Shown piece after piece: positions 26,665 through 34,747 of a stretch of 64,000 nt of DNA. Below the pieces are notes generated by a model. The model worked only from the letters and a program-made list of their open reading frames with translations, made no database searches and was not told the DNA's origin. Source of the stretch: Gammaproteobacteria bacterium (GTDB lineage: Bacteria > Pseudomonadota > Gammaproteobacteria > Pseudomonadales > Pseudomonadaceae). The stretch lies in NCBI GenBank assembly GCA_018816095.1, contig JAHIWP010000064.1:1-64000 (forward strand), given 5' to 3'. Position numbers and translations under genes: made by a program. The number at the start of each line of letters is the position of its first letter. Position 1 is the first letter of the stretch.

Positions 26665-27453
26665 ATGACTGCCGTACAACTCGCCGATGGCGAACTGAAT
26701 TACCTGCTCGAAGGCCCGGCGCAGGCACCGGTGCTGGTGCTGTCCAATTCCCTGGGCACTGACTTGCACATGTGGGACGCGCAAATGGCGGCGTTCACCG
26801 AGCACTTCCGGGTGCTGCGCTATGACACCCGCGGGCATGGCCAGTCACTGGTCACTGAGGGGCCCTATAGCATCGAGCAAAATGGCCGTGACGTGCTGGC
26901 CCTTCTGGATGCCCTGAATATTGAACAGGCGTTTTTCTGCGGGCTGTCCATGGGCGGGCTAATTGGTCAGTGGCTGGCGATTAATGCGCCGCAACGGCTG
27001 CAGCGTGTAGTGCTGTGCAATACCGCCGCGAAAATCGGTAACCCGGATGTGTGGAACCCACGCATCGAAACCGTCCTGCGTGATGGCGCTGCGGCGATGC
27101 TGGCACTGCGTGATGGTTCCATTGCCCGCTGGTTCACCCCGGCGTTTGCGGCTGCCCAACCCAGCCAGGTTGAACCGATTGTCGGGATGCTGGCGCAGAC
27201 TTCGCCGCAAGGCTATGCCGCCAACTGTGCAGCTGTGCGTGATGCGGATTTCCGCGAGCAACTGGGCAGCATCACACTGCCGGTGTTGGTGGTTTGCGGC
27301 AGCGAGGACGCTGTCACGACGCCTGCCGATGGACGCTTTATGGTCGACCGTATTCGCGGTGCACAAATGCTTGAGTTGCATGCTGCGCACCTGTCGAACG
27401 TCGAAGCCGGTGCATTGTTTTCCAGCCGCGTGCTGGATTTCCTGCTGGCTTGA
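26665..27453 (+). CDS. pcaD: 3-oxoadipate enol-lactonase
   Basis: This 262-residue alpha/beta hydrolase opens beta-ketoadipate enol-lactone, linking CatC to PcaIJ. The nucleophile is S95 in GLSMGG, the oxyanion region is SNSLGTDLHMWD, and the acid Asp and His are expected in VVCGSEDAVTTP and LHAAHLSNVE. The ATG at 26665 with TAGGAG upstream is chosen over the open frame from 26626. No pcaC or pcaB lies nearby, so here it serves the catechol branch. Confidence 0.93.
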   Translation: MTAVQLADGELNYLLEGPAQAPVLVLSNSLGTDLHMWDAQMAAFTEHFRVLRYDTRGHGQSLVTEGPYSIEQNGRDVLALLDALNIEQAFFCGLSMGGLIGQWLAINAPQRLQRVVLCNTAAKIGNPDVWNPRIETVLRDGAAAMLALRDGSIARWFTPAFAAAQPSQVEPIVGMLAQTSPQGYAANCAAVRDADFREQLGSITLPVLVVCGSEDAVTTPADGRFMVDRIRGAQMLELHAAHLSNVEAGALFSSRVLDFLLA

Positions 27454-27996
27454 GAGCGACTCACTGCGCTGCAGTGAGAAGCACGCGTCTAAGTCAGCAT
27501 ACCGGGGCGCGTGCGCTGCAGGCATTAATTGCAGGCAGCGCAGTGGCACTGTTAGCCCCTGAGTGCGTTTTAAAAAGTGCCGGCGCATACGTGCAATTGG
27601 CCGGCGCTGCTAAGCACGTAAGGCGAAGGGCATTTGGCGTTTAATCGTCGCCGCGCGGAGCATCCTGTGTGGTTCAGTCGCAGGCTTTGCGCACCTCTGT
27701 TGCAGCGGTGCTACGCGCCTGGAAGATAACGGCAACGCGTCCATTCACTTACCGACCCGTTTGGGATGCAAAGAGCAGACTAGACGCGTAGCCACTTGCT
27801 GAATGTGCACTGCGGATGACATCTGCGAGCCACTCTCCACCACGCGAGTAGCGTGATGGAGGAGGCCGCCGAATGGGGAGCATGGCCCTACCTTGTGGGC
27901 AAGGTCATGGCGCTGTGGCGCAAGGCACCTGCCTGTAGACAGGGTGGGCGACAGCGGCGGCGCCACGGTAGAGTGATGCTGAGCAGTGGTCAATTG
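27454..27996. other. Gap between pcaD and the pcaR promoter
   Basis: About 540 bp without a supported gene. A small inverted repeat (CCACCACGC / GCGTGATGG, about 27837-27859) is visible. An 82-codon minus-strand frame (27745-27993) has no recognisable family, overlaps the pcaR promoter area and is not called. The region may hold decayed sequence. Confidence 0.5.
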
Positions 27997-28027
27997 CGAT
28001 TATCGATCTACAGTTCGATAATCGCCC
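27997..28027 (+). promoter_or_regulatory. Paired PcaR-box-like operators upstream of pcaR
   Basis: Cores CGATTATCG (27997-28005) and CGATAATCG (28016-28024) are 19 bp apart, the same spacing as before pcaI. The second lies in GTTCGATAATCGCCC (28013-28027), a 14-of-15 match to the P. putida PcaR operator as I recall it. It lies 30-60 bp before the pcaR start, consistent with autoregulation. Confidence 0.8.
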
Positions 28028-28056
28028 ATAACAGCCGTTCTGTTCAGGACAAACCA

Positions 28057-28899
28057 ATGAGTGATGAACACTATTTGCCCCTGTCGACCCTGGCTCCGCC
28101 CATTGTCGCGTCGCCGGCCAAGCGTATCGAAGCCCTGACCGGCGACCCCAATTTCATGACGTCATTGGCGCGCGGACTCGCGGTTATCCATGCGTTTCAG
28201 GAGCGCAAGCGTCACCTCACCATTGCCCAGATCAGCCACCGCACCGAGATACCCCGCGCGGCCGTGCGGCGTTGCCTGCACACCTTGATGAAACTGGGTT
28301 ACGCCACCAGCGATGGCCGCACTTATTCCCTGTTGCCCAAGGTGTTGACCCTGGGCCATGCGTACCTGTCGTCGACGCCGCTGGCGGTTACTGCCCAGCC
28401 GATTCTCGACCGCATCAGCGAGCAGCTGCATGAAGCGTGTTCGATGGCCACGCTGGAAGGGGACGAGATTCTCTACATTGCCCGTTCGGCCACGCCACAG
28501 CGGCTGATCTCGGTGGATCTCAGTGTTGGCAGCAGGCTGCCGGCCTATTGCACATCCATGGGGCGGATTCTACTGGCGGGGCTGGCTGATCAAGCGATTG
28601 AGGAATACCTGAGCAGTGCCGATCTGCAAGTTAAAACCAGTCGCACCGTGCACACGCCGCAAGGGCTGTGGGACAGCATTGCGCAAATCCGTGAGCAGGG
28701 CTGGGTGATCATCGATCAGGAACTGGAAGTGGGCTTACGTTCGGTTGCCGTTCCGCTGAAAGATTCAGCAGGCCAGGTACTCGCCGCGCTGAATGTCGGC
28801 ACCCACGTCAGCCGTACCACGCGTCAGGAGCTTGAATCGAAGTTCTTACCGGTATTGTTAGAAGCCAGTACAGCGTTGAGTGAGCAGTTGTTTCATTAG
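28057..28899 (+). CDS. pcaR: PcaR, IclR-family regulator of the beta-ketoadipate pathway
   Basis: This is a 280-residue IclR-family regulator that responds to beta-ketoadipate and activates pca genes. The N-terminal winged helix (LTIAQISHRTEIPRAAVRRCLHTLMKLGYA, about residues 49-79) is followed by the IclR effector domain (LHEACSMATLEGDEILYIAR to the C-terminus). The ATG at 28057 gives the normal PcaR N-terminus; the longer upstream open frame runs through the operators. The paired operators imply that it controls both itself and pcaI. Confidence 0.92.
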   Translation: MSDEHYLPLSTLAPPIVASPAKRIEALTGDPNFMTSLARGLAVIHAFQERKRHLTIAQISHRTEIPRAAVRRCLHTLMKLGYATSDGRTYSLLPKVLTLGHAYLSSTPLAVTAQPILDRISEQLHEACSMATLEGDEILYIARSATPQRLISVDLSVGSRLPAYCTSMGRILLAGLADQAIEEYLSSADLQVKTSRTVHTPQGLWDSIAQIREQGWVIIDQELEVGLRSVAVPLKDSAGQVLAALNVGTHVSRTTRQELESKFLPVLLEASTALSEQLFH

Positions 28900-29311
28900 C
28901 CGACCAGTGACACTGCTCAGATTCGAATCAAAAAAGATCGGGCGCAAGGCCACACAGAGAATCAGATCCAGGCGCGTAAGACGGCTACAGCTGCTTGGGT
29001 TAAGCGTCTCAAGGCTTAATTGAGTGAGCCTGGTGCAATCGAGTACACCAACAGAGGTGCTGCACTGTGGGGTGATTCAGCCGGCCATTGGTCGTGAGGT
29101 CAGCGCTGCCGCCCTGTGCCAATTGATTTTTTAGAACCTCGTTTGACCTTATATTTTGAAAGGTCAAAAGCTGCGAGTGGTAGATGGCTGGTACGATCAT
29201 CTTCTTGCAGTTGCTTGATAATGCACGGGGCTGTTCATGGTTACACCCTTCGAAAGCAGCATGACATCACGCTCATGCATACTGGGCTCTTACTCTAAGG
29301 GTGGATTCCGT
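28900..29311. other. Gap between pcaR and the agtS-like kinase gene
   Basis: About 410 bp without a supported gene. It contains an inverted repeat at 29142-29168 and should hold the kinase promoter. A 63-codon minus-strand frame here is not convincing. Confidence 0.5.
29142..29168. promoter_or_regulatory. Inverted repeat upstream of the sensor kinase gene
   Basis: TTTGACCTT (29142-29150) and AAGGTCAAA (29160-29168) are perfect 9-bp arms around an AT-rich 9-bp centre. The site is about 145 bp before the kinase start and could be a dimeric regulator site. A terminator role is unlikely without a T-run. Confidence 0.5.
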
Positions 29312-31720
29312 ATGCATCGATTGGTGCGTTTTGTTTTTGCAGTGGCGTTGCTGCTGCCCGTTTTAGCTCATGCCCAAGCGGTTAGAACGAACCCTCAGGT
29401 TTCTTTGACACCAGAGCAGCGAATTTGGCTAGCGCAACATAAAAAGCTGCGCGTAGGGCTGCTTATGCAAGCGCCTTGGGCCCGTTACGACCAGCGATTG
29501 CAGAAGCTTTCTGGGGCGAATGTCGAGCTGATCTCTCAAGTACTAGCCAGCATTGGGGTTGAGCCGGTTTGGCAGCGTTTTTCTAGCCGCGCAGCGTTAG
29601 ATATAGCGGCAAAGCGTGGCGAGTTAGACCTTGTGCCCGGTATGCAGCAATCACCCGCAGGCCTGCGGCAGTGGCTTTTTTCTGACCCCTATATGCGCGT
29701 GCCGCATTTAATCGTCGGTGAACGCCAGTCAGGCAATGTGGTGAATATCGACAACCTAGAAACCGCAGAAATATTTTCCGTGCGCTCGCCCAGTGCAGCC
29801 GAGACTTACCTGCGCAGCAACTACAGCCAGCTGAAAATTCTGCCCGTGTCATCTGCGCGCGTCGCATTGCAAAAAATAGTACAACGCGAAGCCCGCTATG
29901 CCGTGGTTGATGAAGCGCGGCTAAGTCTGCTGTTAGGTGAGTCGCAATTTGCAGGGCTCAGAATTGTCGGTGATCTAGGCCTGCCGCAATTACTGCGCAT
30001 TGCCAGCCGGCGCGATCAGCCAATGCTGGCCGAGATCATGGAGCAAGCTCTGCGCGCCCTGCCGGTTGGTGAAGTTGACCGCCTGCGTGAGCGTTGGTTG
30101 CCGTTAAAGTACCCACAAACCAGTGACTCCCTGTCTTTCTGGCGCGGTTTGACCTTACTGTTATTTATTGCACTGCTTGGCGCGGTTGCCGTTGCTGTGC
30201 ATTTGCGCCGGCAACGGCGCTCATTGGAGAACCAGTTACTGCATAGCCGACACCAATTGAGTATTCGCGAGGTTGCCGAGCAAGCGTTACACCTCAGCCA
30301 GTTTTCCATCGACCACAGCACCGTGGGCATTCTCTGGGTGAATTGGGACAGCCATGTGCGCTATGCCAATCACGCTGCCGAGACAATGCTGGGTTATGCG
30401 TCGGGAGGGCTAGTCGAGCGTCCATTACGCGAGCTAGAAACGAACCTAAGCATGGACCGCTGGTTGACCCTGTGGAAACAGGTTCGAAGCCGTGAAGAAG
30501 GGCCGCTGAGCTTTGAAACGGAATGCGTGCGGGCAGATGGGCGTATGTTGCCAGTGAATCTTTCACTGAGTTTTTTACGCTTTCGCGATGCCGAATATCT
30601 GGTGGTATTTCTCTCAGATATAACCGAACGACGCCTGGCTAACGCGGCCTTGCAGGAGAGCGAAGCGCGTTTTAAAGGTATCGCCGGCAACATTCCCGGG
30701 TTGGTGTTTCGTCTGGAGCGTCCGGTTATCGATCAGCCAGTTGTCTTCGCCTATATCAGCTCGGTCAGTCAGGCGTTGGTGGGCTACCCGGCTGAAGAGC
30801 TGCAACGCGTTGATCGCGGCATCCGCAGCTTGGTTCATCCGGATGATCTGGCGAGTTACAACCTGAGCCAGGAAATCGCCTTAGCCAGCGACAGTGATTG
30901 GTTTTGGCAGGGGCGTATTTTAAGAAAAGACGGCGATCTGCGTTGGGCTGATATTCGCGCCACTGCGCGTCACCTGGATCACCAGCGCGTGGTGTGGGAT
31001 GGGGTGGTCTGGGACATTACGGCCAATAAACACATCGAACTTGAGCTGTCCGAATCGCGTAGCCAGCTGCGCGAGCTGTCCAAGCATTTAGAAAGCGTGC
31101 GTGAAGAGGAAAAAACCCGCATTGCCCGCGAAGTGCATGATGAGCTGGGCCAAATGCTCACAGTGCTAAAGCTCGAAATCGCGATGTGTGAGTTGGCGTG
31201 TGCGGGGCAGGTACCCGCGCTGGATGATCACCTGCACAACATAAAACGCCTGATAGCCCAGTTATTCCAATTGGTGCGCGACGTCGCAATGGCGCTACGC
31301 CCACCTATTCTGGATGCAGGCATTGCGTCGGCCATCGAGTGGCAAGTGAGCCGCTTTGAGACACGCAGTCGCCTCACCTGTCTGGTGGATGTGCCCGACA
31401 ATTTACCGAAGTTGAGCGACGCCAAAGCCACAGGGTTATTCCGTATTCTTCAAGAAGCACTGACCAATGTGATGCGTCATGCGCAAGCGCACAGCGTGCA
31501 CGTTACCTTGAGTTTGCAGGATGGCGAGTTGAGCCTGTGCATCAGTGATGACGGCCAGGGGTTTACCACCAGCAGCGACAAACCTGTAAGGTCATTTGGC
31601 TTGGTCGGTATGCGCGAACGCATCTTGATGCTGGGCGGCACCCTGAGCATTGACAGTCAGTGCGGCGAAGGCACAACCCTGTGCGCGCGCGTGCCCTTGA
31701 GTGAAGAGGAACTGCAGTGA
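29312..31720 (+). CDS. agtS: Periplasmic-sensor histidine kinase, AgtS-like
   Basis: This is an 802-residue hybrid of sensor and kinase. A signal sequence (MHRLVRFVFAVALLLPVLAHAQA) is followed by a SBP_bac_3-type periplasmic domain (about 30-265) that should bind an amino acid. One membrane helix (about 278-300), two PAS domains (about 340-450 and 460-580) and a NarL-type kinase core follow. The phosphorylated His is H609 in REVHDELGQM. The ATPase domain has NVMRHAQAHS and DDGQGF. With the adjacent regulator and PotABCD-type transporter it matches the agtSR-agtABCD arrangement of P. aeruginosa, which handles 4-aminobutyrate and 5-aminovalerate. It uses more A/T-ending codons than the ben genes. 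Confidence 0.82.
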   Translation: MHRLVRFVFAVALLLPVLAHAQAVRTNPQVSLTPEQRIWLAQHKKLRVGLLMQAPWARYDQRLQKLSGANVELISQVLASIGVEPVWQRFSSRAALDIAAKRGELDLVPGMQQSPAGLRQWLFSDPYMRVPHLIVGERQSGNVVNIDNLETAEIFSVRSPSAAETYLRSNYSQLKILPVSSARVALQKIVQREARYAVVDEARLSLLLGESQFAGLRIVGDLGLPQLLRIASRRDQPMLAEIMEQALRALPVGEVDRLRERWLPLKYPQTSDSLSFWRGLTLLLFIALLGAVAVAVHLRRQRRSLENQLLHSRHQLSIREVAEQALHLSQFSIDHSTVGILWVNWDSHVRYANHAAETMLGYASGGLVERPLRELETNLSMDRWLTLWKQVRSREEGPLSFETECVRADGRMLPVNLSLSFLRFRDAEYLVVFLSDITERRLANAALQESEARFKGIAGNIPGLVFRLERPVIDQPVVFAYISSVSQALVGYPAEELQRVDRGIRSLVHPDDLASYNLSQEIALASDSDWFWQGRILRKDGDLRWADIRATARHLDHQRVVWDGVVWDITANKHIELELSESRSQLRELSKHLESVREEEKTRIAREVHDELGQMLTVLKLEIAMCELACAGQVPALDDHLHNIKRLIAQLFQLVRDVAMALRPPILDAGIASAIEWQVSRFETRSRLTCLVDVPDNLPKLSDAKATGLFRILQEALTNVMRHAQAHSVHVTLSLQDGELSLCISDDGQGFTTSSDKPVRSFGLVGMRERILMLGGTLSIDSQCGEGTTLCARVPLSEEELQ

Positions 31721-32346
31721 TTCGAGTCATGGTTGCAGAAGATCACACCATTGTTCGCGAAGGCATAAAAACCCTTCTTGGTATGTGCCAGGACCTGCAA
31801 GTTGTGGGGGAGGCCGGTAACGGTGAGCAGTTGCTCGAATGCCTGCGGCGCACACCCTGCGATGTGGTGCTGTTGGATATCTCCATGCCGGGGGTCAATG
31901 GCCTTGAAGCTATCCCGAGGATTCGTGCCTTGGCTGATTCGCCAGCGATTCTCGTGTTATCCATGCACGATGAAGCGCAGATGGCAGCACGCGCGCTTAA
32001 AGTAGGGGCTGCAGGCTACGCCACCAAAGACAGTGAACCTGCGCTACTGATTACCGCCATACGCAAAGTAGCCGCGGGTGGTCGTTATATCGACCCGGCG
32101 TTGGCGGACCGCATGGTGTTCGAGGTCGGCCTTACCGATTCACGACCGCTGCATGCGCAATTATCTGAACGCGAGTTCTCGGTATTTGAGCGACTGGTTC
32201 GTGGTGAAGGCGTCAATGAAATTGCCCAGCATCTGGCCGTTAGTAATAAAACCGTGAGTACCCATAAAGCTCGCTTGATGCAAAAGCTCGGTATGACCTC
32301 TTTAGCGGACATGGTGCGCTACGCCATTGACCACAAACTGATGTGA
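31717..32346 (+). CDS. agtR: LuxR/NarL-family response regulator, AgtR-like
   Basis: This is a 209-residue response regulator with an N-terminal receiver domain (phospho-acceptor D54 in VVLLDISMPG, acidic pocket E8/D9, conserved Lys in YATKDSEP). A C-terminal LuxR helix-turn-helix follows (LSEREFSVFERLVRGEGVNEIAQHLAVSNKTVSTHKARLMQKLGM). The GTG start at 31717 overlaps the kinase stop by 4 bp and has GAGGA upstream. It should be phosphorylated by the adjacent kinase and activate the transporter genes downstream. Confidence 0.85.
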   Translation: MIRVMVAEDHTIVREGIKTLLGMCQDLQVVGEAGNGEQLLECLRRTPCDVVLLDISMPGVNGLEAIPRIRALADSPAILVLSMHDEAQMAARALKVGAAGYATKDSEPALLITAIRKVAAGGRYIDPALADRMVFEVGLTDSRPLHAQLSEREFSVFERLVRGEGVNEIAQHLAVSNKTVSTHKARLMQKLGMTSLADMVRYAIDHKLM

Positions 32347-32369
32347 GTGCTTTGCCGCTCTGCATCTTT

Positions 32370-32389
32370 TTGTAGGGCAATCCCTACAA
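32370..32389 (+). promoter_or_regulatory. Inverted repeat between agtR and agtA, possible AgtR operator
   Basis: TTGTAGGG (32370-32377) and CCCTACAA (32382-32389) are perfect 8-bp arms with a 4-bp spacer. A related half-site (TCCTACAG) follows at 32397-32404. It lies about 105-125 bp before the transporter ATPase start. A T-run is absent downstream, so an operator is more likely than a terminator. Confidence 0.55.
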
Positions 32390-32495
32390 GAGATTGTCCT
32401 ACAGACCTATAAACAGTTGTCATCCTGCCCGATTTTTACAATCTACAACCGTGCCTACTCTCTGTACCCAACAGCGTGCAGATAAAAACAAGGGT

Positions 32496-33614
32496 ATGGC
32501 GATGACTGGGTCTCAGGACAATGACGTACTGGTAAGTTTCCGTGGTATTCAGAAAAGCTACGACGGCGAAAATCTGATCGTTAAAGATCTCAATCTGGAT
32601 ATACGCAAGGGTGAGTTCCTCACCTTGCTTGGCCCTTCTGGCTCCGGCAAAACCACCAGCCTGATGATGCTGGCCGGGTTTGAAACCCCCACCGCAGGCG
32701 ATATCCAGCTCGGCGGCCGCTCGCTCACCAAGCTCCCTCCGCACAAACGCGACATCGGCATGGTGTTCCAAAACTACGCTCTGTTTCCTCACATGACCGT
32801 GGCCGAGAACTTGGCGTTTCCTCTTTCAGTACGCGGCATGTCACGCACCGACAGCACCGAACGGGTAAAAAAAGCCTTGTCCATGGTGCAGCTCGACAGC
32901 TTCCGTAATCGCTACCCCGGCCAGCTTTCAGGTGGACAACAACAGCGTGTGGCGTTGGCCCGTGCGCTGGTGTTTGAGCCGCAGTTGGTGCTGATGGATG
33001 AGCCGCTTGGCGCCCTCGATAAGCAACTGCGCGAACACATGCAGATGGAGATTAAGCACCTGCACAAACGCTTGGGCGTCACCGTGGTTTACGTGACCCA
33101 TGACCAGGGCGAAGCCCTGACCATGTCTGATCGTGTGGCTGTGTTTCATCAAGGCGAAATTCAACAGATCGCTGACCCGCGCACGCTATATGAAGAGCCG
33201 AGCAACACCTTCGTCGCCAACTTCATTGGTGAAAACAACCGGCTCAATGGCCGCTTGCTCAGCCAAACCGGCGAGCGTTGCATGGTCGAGCTGGCCCGTG
33301 GCGAAAAAGTCGAAGCCCTGGCGGTGAACGTGGGTCAGTGCGGGGAGCCGGTGACGCTGTCGGTGCGCCCAGAGCGAGTTCGCCTGAATGGTTCGAGTGA
33401 GTCCTGCCAGAACCGTTTTTCGGGCCGTGTATCCGAATTTGTCTACCTCGGCGACCACGTACGGGTTCGTCTAGAGGTGTGTGGCATGAGCGACTTTTTC
33501 GTCAAGCAACCGATTGCCGAACTCGACCCAGCATTGGCTGTAGGCGATGTCGTCCCCCTAGGCTGGGAGGTCGAGCATGTGCGCGCCCTGGACCCGCTGA
33601 TCGAAACAAACTGA
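32496..33614 (+). CDS. agtA: PotA-type ABC transporter ATPase (AgtA-like)
   Basis: This 372-residue ATPase is of the spermidine/putrescine type. Walker A lies at 46-53 (GPSGSGKT), the Q-loop is [13 protein letters not shown], the signature is LSGGQQQR and Walker B is [14 protein letters not shown]-terminal TOBE-like domain (about 280-365) follows. I chose the ATG at 32496; a second ATG lies two codons later. It energises the two permeases downstream. The substrate assignment (4-aminobutyrate/5-aminovalerate) rests on the neighbouring kinase, dehydrogenase and aminotransferase. Confidence 0.85.
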   Translation: MAMTGSQDNDVLVSFRGIQKSYDGENLIVKDLNLDIRKGEFLTLLGPSGSGKTTSLMMLAGFETPTAGDIQLGGRSLTKLPPHKRDIGMVFQNYALFPHMTVAENLAFPLSVRGMSRTDSTERVKKALSMVQLDSFRNRYPGQLSGGQQQRVALARALVFEPQLVLMDEPLGALDKQLREHMQMEIKHLHKRLGVTVVYVTHDQGEALTMSDRVAVFHQGEIQQIADPRTLYEEPSNTFVANFIGENNRLNGRLLSQTGERCMVELARGEKVEALAVNVGQCGEPVTLSVRPERVRLNGSSESCQNRFSGRVSEFVYLGDHVRVRLEVCGMSDFFVKQPIAELDPALAVGDVVPLGWEVEHVRALDPLIETN

Positions 33615-33648
33615 GTTCACCTCGCTTCATCAATCCTGCAGTGGAGAA

Positions 33649-33656
33649 AACAACAA
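33649..33656 (+). promoter_or_regulatory. CA motif overlapping the agtB start
   Basis: AACAACAA ends on the A of the ATG and follows the GGAG ribosome-binding site. An exact AANAANAA match here suggests Hfq-Crc control of the binding protein. Confidence 0.5.
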
Positions 33657-34687
33657 TGACCAAAACTCTCTCGCTTACAGCACTGACATTGGCTGTCGCA
33701 TTCGCCGCGCCGGCAATGGCCGACGACCTCACGGTGATTGCCTTCGGTGGCGCTAACAAAGAGGCGCAAATCAAGGCCTTTTACCAGCCGTGGGAAAAAG
33801 CCACCGCTAATAAAATCATAGCCGGTGACTACAACGGTGAAATGGCCAAGGTTAAAGCCATGGTTGATACCAACAGTGTGACCTGGAATCTGGTTGAAGT
33901 TGAATCACCGGAGCTCGCGCGCGGCTGCGAAGAAGGCATGTTCGAGGAAATTGATCCGGCCCAGTTTGGCAGTGCGGACACCTTTATTAGCGGCGCTATT
34001 CAGCCGTGCGGCGTTGGCTTCTTCGTGTGGTCAACCGTACTGGCTTACAACGCCGACAAGCTCGCCTCAGCACCAACGGGTTGGGCGGATTTCTGGGATA
34101 CCGATAAATTCCCGGGCAAGCGCGGTTTGCGTAAAGGCGCTAAATACACCCTCGAGTTCGCCCTCATGGCTGATGGTGTCGCGCCCAAAGATGTGTACGG
34201 CGTGCTGGCCACTAAAGAAGGCCAGGACCGTGCTTTCGCAAAGCTTGATCAGATCAAACCGAGCATTCAGTGGTGGGAAGCCGGAGCCCAGCCTCCGCAG
34301 TTTCTGGCCTCTGGCGACGTGGTTATGAGCTCCGCTTATAACGGTCGAATTGCTGCGGTGAAAAACGAAAGCAACCTGAAAGTGGTGTGGAACGGCGGTA
34401 TTTATGACTTCGACAGCTGGGCGATCCCTAAAGGCGCGAAAAGCCTTGAGACAGCGCAGAAGTTCATCGCCTTCACTGTGCAGCCGGAGCAGCAAAAAAC
34501 CTTTTCGGAAAACATTGCTTACGGCCCAGCTAACAAACAAGCCATCAACCTGCTCGCGCCAGAGTTGCTGAGTGATATGCCGACAGCGCCAGGCAACATC
34601 GACAATCAGGTCGCGATCGACGTGACGTTCTGGGCTGATTACGGCGAGCAACTGGAACAGCGCTTCAACTCCTGGGCGGCCCGCTAG
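33656..34687 (+). CDS. agtB: Periplasmic binding protein of the PotABCD-type transporter (AgtB-like)
   Basis: This 343-residue extracellular solute-binding protein of the PotD/PotF superfamily has a signal peptide MTKTLSLTALTLAVAFAAPAMA cut before DDLTV. Typical segments are VIAFGGANKEAQIKAF, WNLVEVESPELARGCEEG and WWEAGAQPPQFLASGDVVMSSAYNGR. The long upstream open frame is not used because it overlaps the ATPase gene out of frame. It delivers ligand to the AgtCD-like permeases. A hairpin after the stop may protect its mRNA. Confidence 0.85.
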   Translation: MTKTLSLTALTLAVAFAAPAMADDLTVIAFGGANKEAQIKAFYQPWEKATANKIIAGDYNGEMAKVKAMVDTNSVTWNLVEVESPELARGCEEGMFEEIDPAQFGSADTFISGAIQPCGVGFFVWSTVLAYNADKLASAPTGWADFWDTDKFPGKRGLRKGAKYTLEFALMADGVAPKDVYGVLATKEGQDRAFAKLDQIKPSIQWWEAGAQPPQFLASGDVVMSSAYNGRIAAVKNESNLKVVWNGGIYDFDSWAIPKGAKSLETAQKFIAFTVQPEQQKTFSENIAYGPANKQAINLLAPELLSDMPTAPGNIDNQVAIDVTFWADYGEQLEQRFNSWAAR

Positions 34688-34699
34688 CCACCGCTTAGC

Positions 34700-34721
34700 A
34701 CCCCTGCATTTTTGCAGGGGT
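34700..34721 (+). repeat. Hairpin between agtB and agtC
   Basis: ACCCCTGC and GCAGGGGT form an 8-bp stem (9 pairs if the loop-closing A-T counts) around a T-rich loop. Little T-run follows, so this is most likely an intercistronic stabiliser that raises binding-protein output over permease output. Confidence 0.6.
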
Positions 34722-34747
34722 GCCTTCCCTGATTTTCGGAGTTCGTT

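Noticed and set aside
27745..27993. 82-codon minus-strand frame before pcaR
   Set aside because: No recognisable family and its start abuts the PcaR-box region; could be decayed DNA.
29009..29200. 63-codon minus-strand frame upstream of agtS
   Set aside because: No family similarity; overlaps a palindromic regulatory candidate.
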